From UBA2137 sp050251555 (lineage in GTDB: Bacteria > Pseudomonadota > Alphaproteobacteria > Micavibrionales > Micavibrionaceae): 15,631 nt of DNA. A program made the position numbers and the translations under genes. This document shows positions 14,079-15,631 of this stretch, one piece after another (within the stretch, counting starts at the first letter, position 1; each line of letters opens with the position of its first letter). The notes under the pieces were generated by a model. That model ran no database searches. It was not told where the DNA came from and worked only from the letters and a program-made list of their open reading frames with translations. The DNA is taken from the NCBI GenBank assembly GCA_050251555.1, contig JBFWMN010000040.1:1-15631 (forward strand). The letters are read 5' to 3'.

Positions 14079-14357
14079 ATGTTAGGTCCGGTACCGGGAA
14101 CATATACCGCACAGACCTCATCTGTTAGCTCAGCCGCACAGCAGGCTGAGAGCCAGATTAATGCGCAAGATCGCCGCAATGCTCAATCCCAGCGTCTAAA
14201 CGAAACACGTCCTCAAGGCTTTGATGCCGCAAAGACCAATGATTCGGAAACGCGTAATCCCTACTCCCCTTTTGACAGCGCCTATAACGCCTCTGCCAAA
14301 CGTTCCCCTGTTCCGGGCAACGGACAGCGCGGCGGCCAACTCAATCTGGTCGTTTAA
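14079..14357 (+). CDS. Small, probably disordered protein of unknown function
   Basis: 92 residues, rich in Ala, Gln, Ser, Asn, Pro and Arg, with no signal peptide, membrane helix or Cys. The segment SSAAQQAESQINAQDRRNAQSQ (about 15-36) could form a polar helix; residues 40-85 look disordered, and the chain ends in a short hydrophobic stub, LNLVV. I do not recognise it. GGGAG lies 12 bases before the ATG, rather far. Codon use resembles the neighbours and the leader has a CtrA-like box, so expression is plausible. It is convergent with the AMP nucleosidase gene, 26 bp apart. Confidence 0.6.
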   Translation: MLGPVPGTYTAQTSSVSSAAQQAESQINAQDRRNAQSQRLNETRPQGFDAAKTNDSETRNPYSPFDSAYNASAKRSPVPGNGQRGGQLNLVV

Positions 14358-14383
14358 TCTTTTCAGTCATTTTTGAAAGATAC

Positions 14384-15631
14384 CTACTGGAACGCGACTT
14401 CGTTGAAAGAGCGCAGCTTTCGGCTATGCAGTTTCTCGGGGCCGATTTCTCTTAAGTAAGCCATTGCCAAAAGGCCGATCTGCAAATGCTGATCAACGCG
14501 CTGGCGATAGAAACTGTCTGCCATACCCGGCAATTTTAACTGTCCGTGCAAGGGTTTATCCGAGACACACAACAATGTTCCGTAAGGCACACGGAAACGG
14601 AAACCGTTCGCGGCAATCGTGCCGGATTCCATATCCAAAGCAATGGCGCGGGACTGGCTGAGACGACGGTTTTGAATGACTGACGGACGCAATTCCCAGT
14701 TACGGTCATCGACGGTCGCCACGGTTCCCGTACGCATGATCTTTTTCAGATCGTAGCCTTGATAGCCTGTAACTTCCGCAACGGCATGTTCCAGCGCGAG
14801 CTGAATTTCAGAAAGGGCCGGAATGGGAATGGACGGGTGAAGGTCTTTATAAAGAACGTTATCTTCACGGACATAGGCATGTGCCAAAACATAATCGCCC
14901 AGACTTTGCGAATTCCGCAGCCCTGCACAATGCCCCAGCATGATCCATGCGTGAGGCCTCAAAACGGCAATATGGTCAGTGATCGTCTTGGCATTTGACG
15001 GGCCGACACCGATATTGACCATCGTAATCCCTGATCCGTCCGCACGTTTCAGGTGATAGGCAGGCATCTGCGGCATGCGTGATAAGGCAAATCCCGGCTC
15101 GTCATCACGTGTCGAGATATTCTTATTATGCGTGACCTTATTCCCCGGTTCGACAAAGGCGGTGTATTCGGAGCGGTCTTTTTTCAACTCGGCATCCGGT
15201 GTCGGACTCATAATATCCTGCGCGATACGGATGAACTGGTCGATATAGAATTGGTAGTTGGTAAAGATCACATAGTTTTGAAAATGCGCGGCATTGGTCG
15301 CCGTATAGTGGCGCAGGCGCATCAGTGACAAATCGACACGCGGCGCAGAAAACAACGCCAACGGCCCCGGTTGCCCGGGCTGCAGCAGATATGTCCCGTT
15401 GGCAACCTCGTCATCCATGATGTTCAGATCAGGCTGGTCAAAAAGAGCGGGTAATATCTCGATCTGTTCGGCGGAGAGATCCTGCTCGAGGTAAAAATCC
15501 TCGCCCAAGGCGAAATGGATCGGAATGGCTTTTTCCGACAAACCCACTTCGACGGGACCGCCGTGATTTTCAAGAAGCTGTTCGATCTGCTCTTCATAGT
15601 AATGATCGAAAATGTCAGGGCGCGTCAGGGT
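14384..15631 (-). CDS. amn: AMP nucleosidase (N-terminus beyond the window)
   Basis: The minus-strand frame is open from the window edge to a TAG-type stop at 14384 and gives 415 residues; E. coli Amn has 484, so roughly 70 N-terminal residues are missing. The enzyme splits AMP into adenine and ribose 5-phosphate. The N-terminal Amn domain is visible from the edge (TRPDIFDHYYEEQ). The catalytic phosphorylase-like domain carries MVNIGVGPSNAKTITDH, IMLGHCAGLRNSQSLGDYVLAHAY, TVDDRNWELR, ALDMESGTIAANG (the Asp-Met-Glu-Ser purine/ribose motif) and VPYGTLLCVSDKPLHG. The C-terminus LHSRKLRSFNEVAFQ matches the family end. A GTG at 15547 is only an internal Val codon: the 28 residues before it are clearly homologous, so it is not the start. 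Confidence 0.95.
   Translation of the reverse strand, partial: TLTRPDIFDHYYEEQIEQLLENHGGPVEVGLSEKAIPIHFALGEDFYLEQDLSAEQIEILPALFDQPDLNIMDDEVANGTYLLQPGQPGPLALFSAPRVDLSLMRLRHYTATNAAHFQNYVIFTNYQFYIDQFIRIAQDIMSPTPDAELKKDRSEYTAFVEPGNKVTHNKNISTRDDEPGFALSRMPQMPAYHLKRADGSGITMVNIGVGPSNAKTITDHIAVLRPHAWIMLGHCAGLRNSQSLGDYVLAHAYVREDNVLYKDLHPSIPIPALSEIQLALEHAVAEVTGYQGYDLKKIMRTGTVATVDDRNWELRPSVIQNRRLSQSRAIALDMESGTIAANGFRFRVPYGTLLCVSDKPLHGQLKLPGMADSFYRQRVDQHLQIGLLAMAYLREIGPEKLHSRKLRSFNEVAFQ

Noticed and set aside
14357..14381. Hairpin between the 92-residue gene and amn
   Set aside because: ATCTTTTCA/TGAAAGAT pairs only with a bulged T, has a nine-base loop and no T-run on either side, so I do not call it a terminator.
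15545..15547. GTG as start of AMP nucleosidase
   Set aside because: The frame stays open to the window edge and the upstream residues match the family N-terminal domain, so it is an internal Val codon.

Overview
The window looks like a chromosomal, housekeeping segment of an alphaproteobacterium of moderate G+C content (a little over 50 % by eye). Pointers to that class are the DUF2336 protein, the exported SNase-like protein with a second OB-like domain, the M48 lipoprotein with a degenerate LysM-like tail, the TAGGAFLEW form of the phosphoglycerate kinase C-terminus, an RpoH-type sigma factor, and a candidate CtrA box. I saw no insertion sequence, prophage, CRISPR array, tRNA or rRNA. The order cannot be fixed from the sequence; a Rhodospirillales- or Micavibrio-like lineage is only a guess.

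Left part (1-5350): the 3' end of an unrecognised + strand gene meets a GNAT acetyltransferase (-). A single-chain alpha2-type glycyl-tRNA synthetase (+) follows and ends in a bidirectional terminator. It faces a compact leftward operon: TrmN6-like tRNA methyltransferase, S49 peptidase, then a 72-residue unknown protein. Divergent from that operon is a long-chain polyprenyl diphosphate synthase (+), closed by a hairpin.

Middle part (5350-9400): an ammonium transporter without glnK beside it, a terminator, the heat-shock sigma factor RpoH, a very strong terminator, and then a convergent M48 metalloprotease lipoprotein. RpoH and the protease both belong to protein quality control, but they are convergent and do not share a promoter.

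Right part (9400-15631): the protease gene and an exported SNase-fold protein diverge from one 10-bp palindrome that holds start codons of both genes. The SNase-fold protein has lost most of its catalytic residues. It is followed by a proline iminopeptidase-like hydrolase with an unclear start and by phosphoglycerate kinase, perhaps as one transcript. A convergent DUF2336 gene follows. A 311-bp AT-rich intergenic region, with hairpins and a TTAA-N7-TTAA motif, separates it from a 92-residue disordered protein. AMP nucleosidase (-) runs off the right edge.

No obvious undescribed multi-gene system is visible. The best leads are: (1) the alpha2 GlyRS, apparently sitting where other alphaproteobacteria carry glyQ/glyS; (2) the interlocked start codons at 9397-9406; (3) the catalytically dismantled exported nuclease; (4) the missing canonical start of the iminopeptidase; and (5) the CtrA-like box in front of the small disordered protein.
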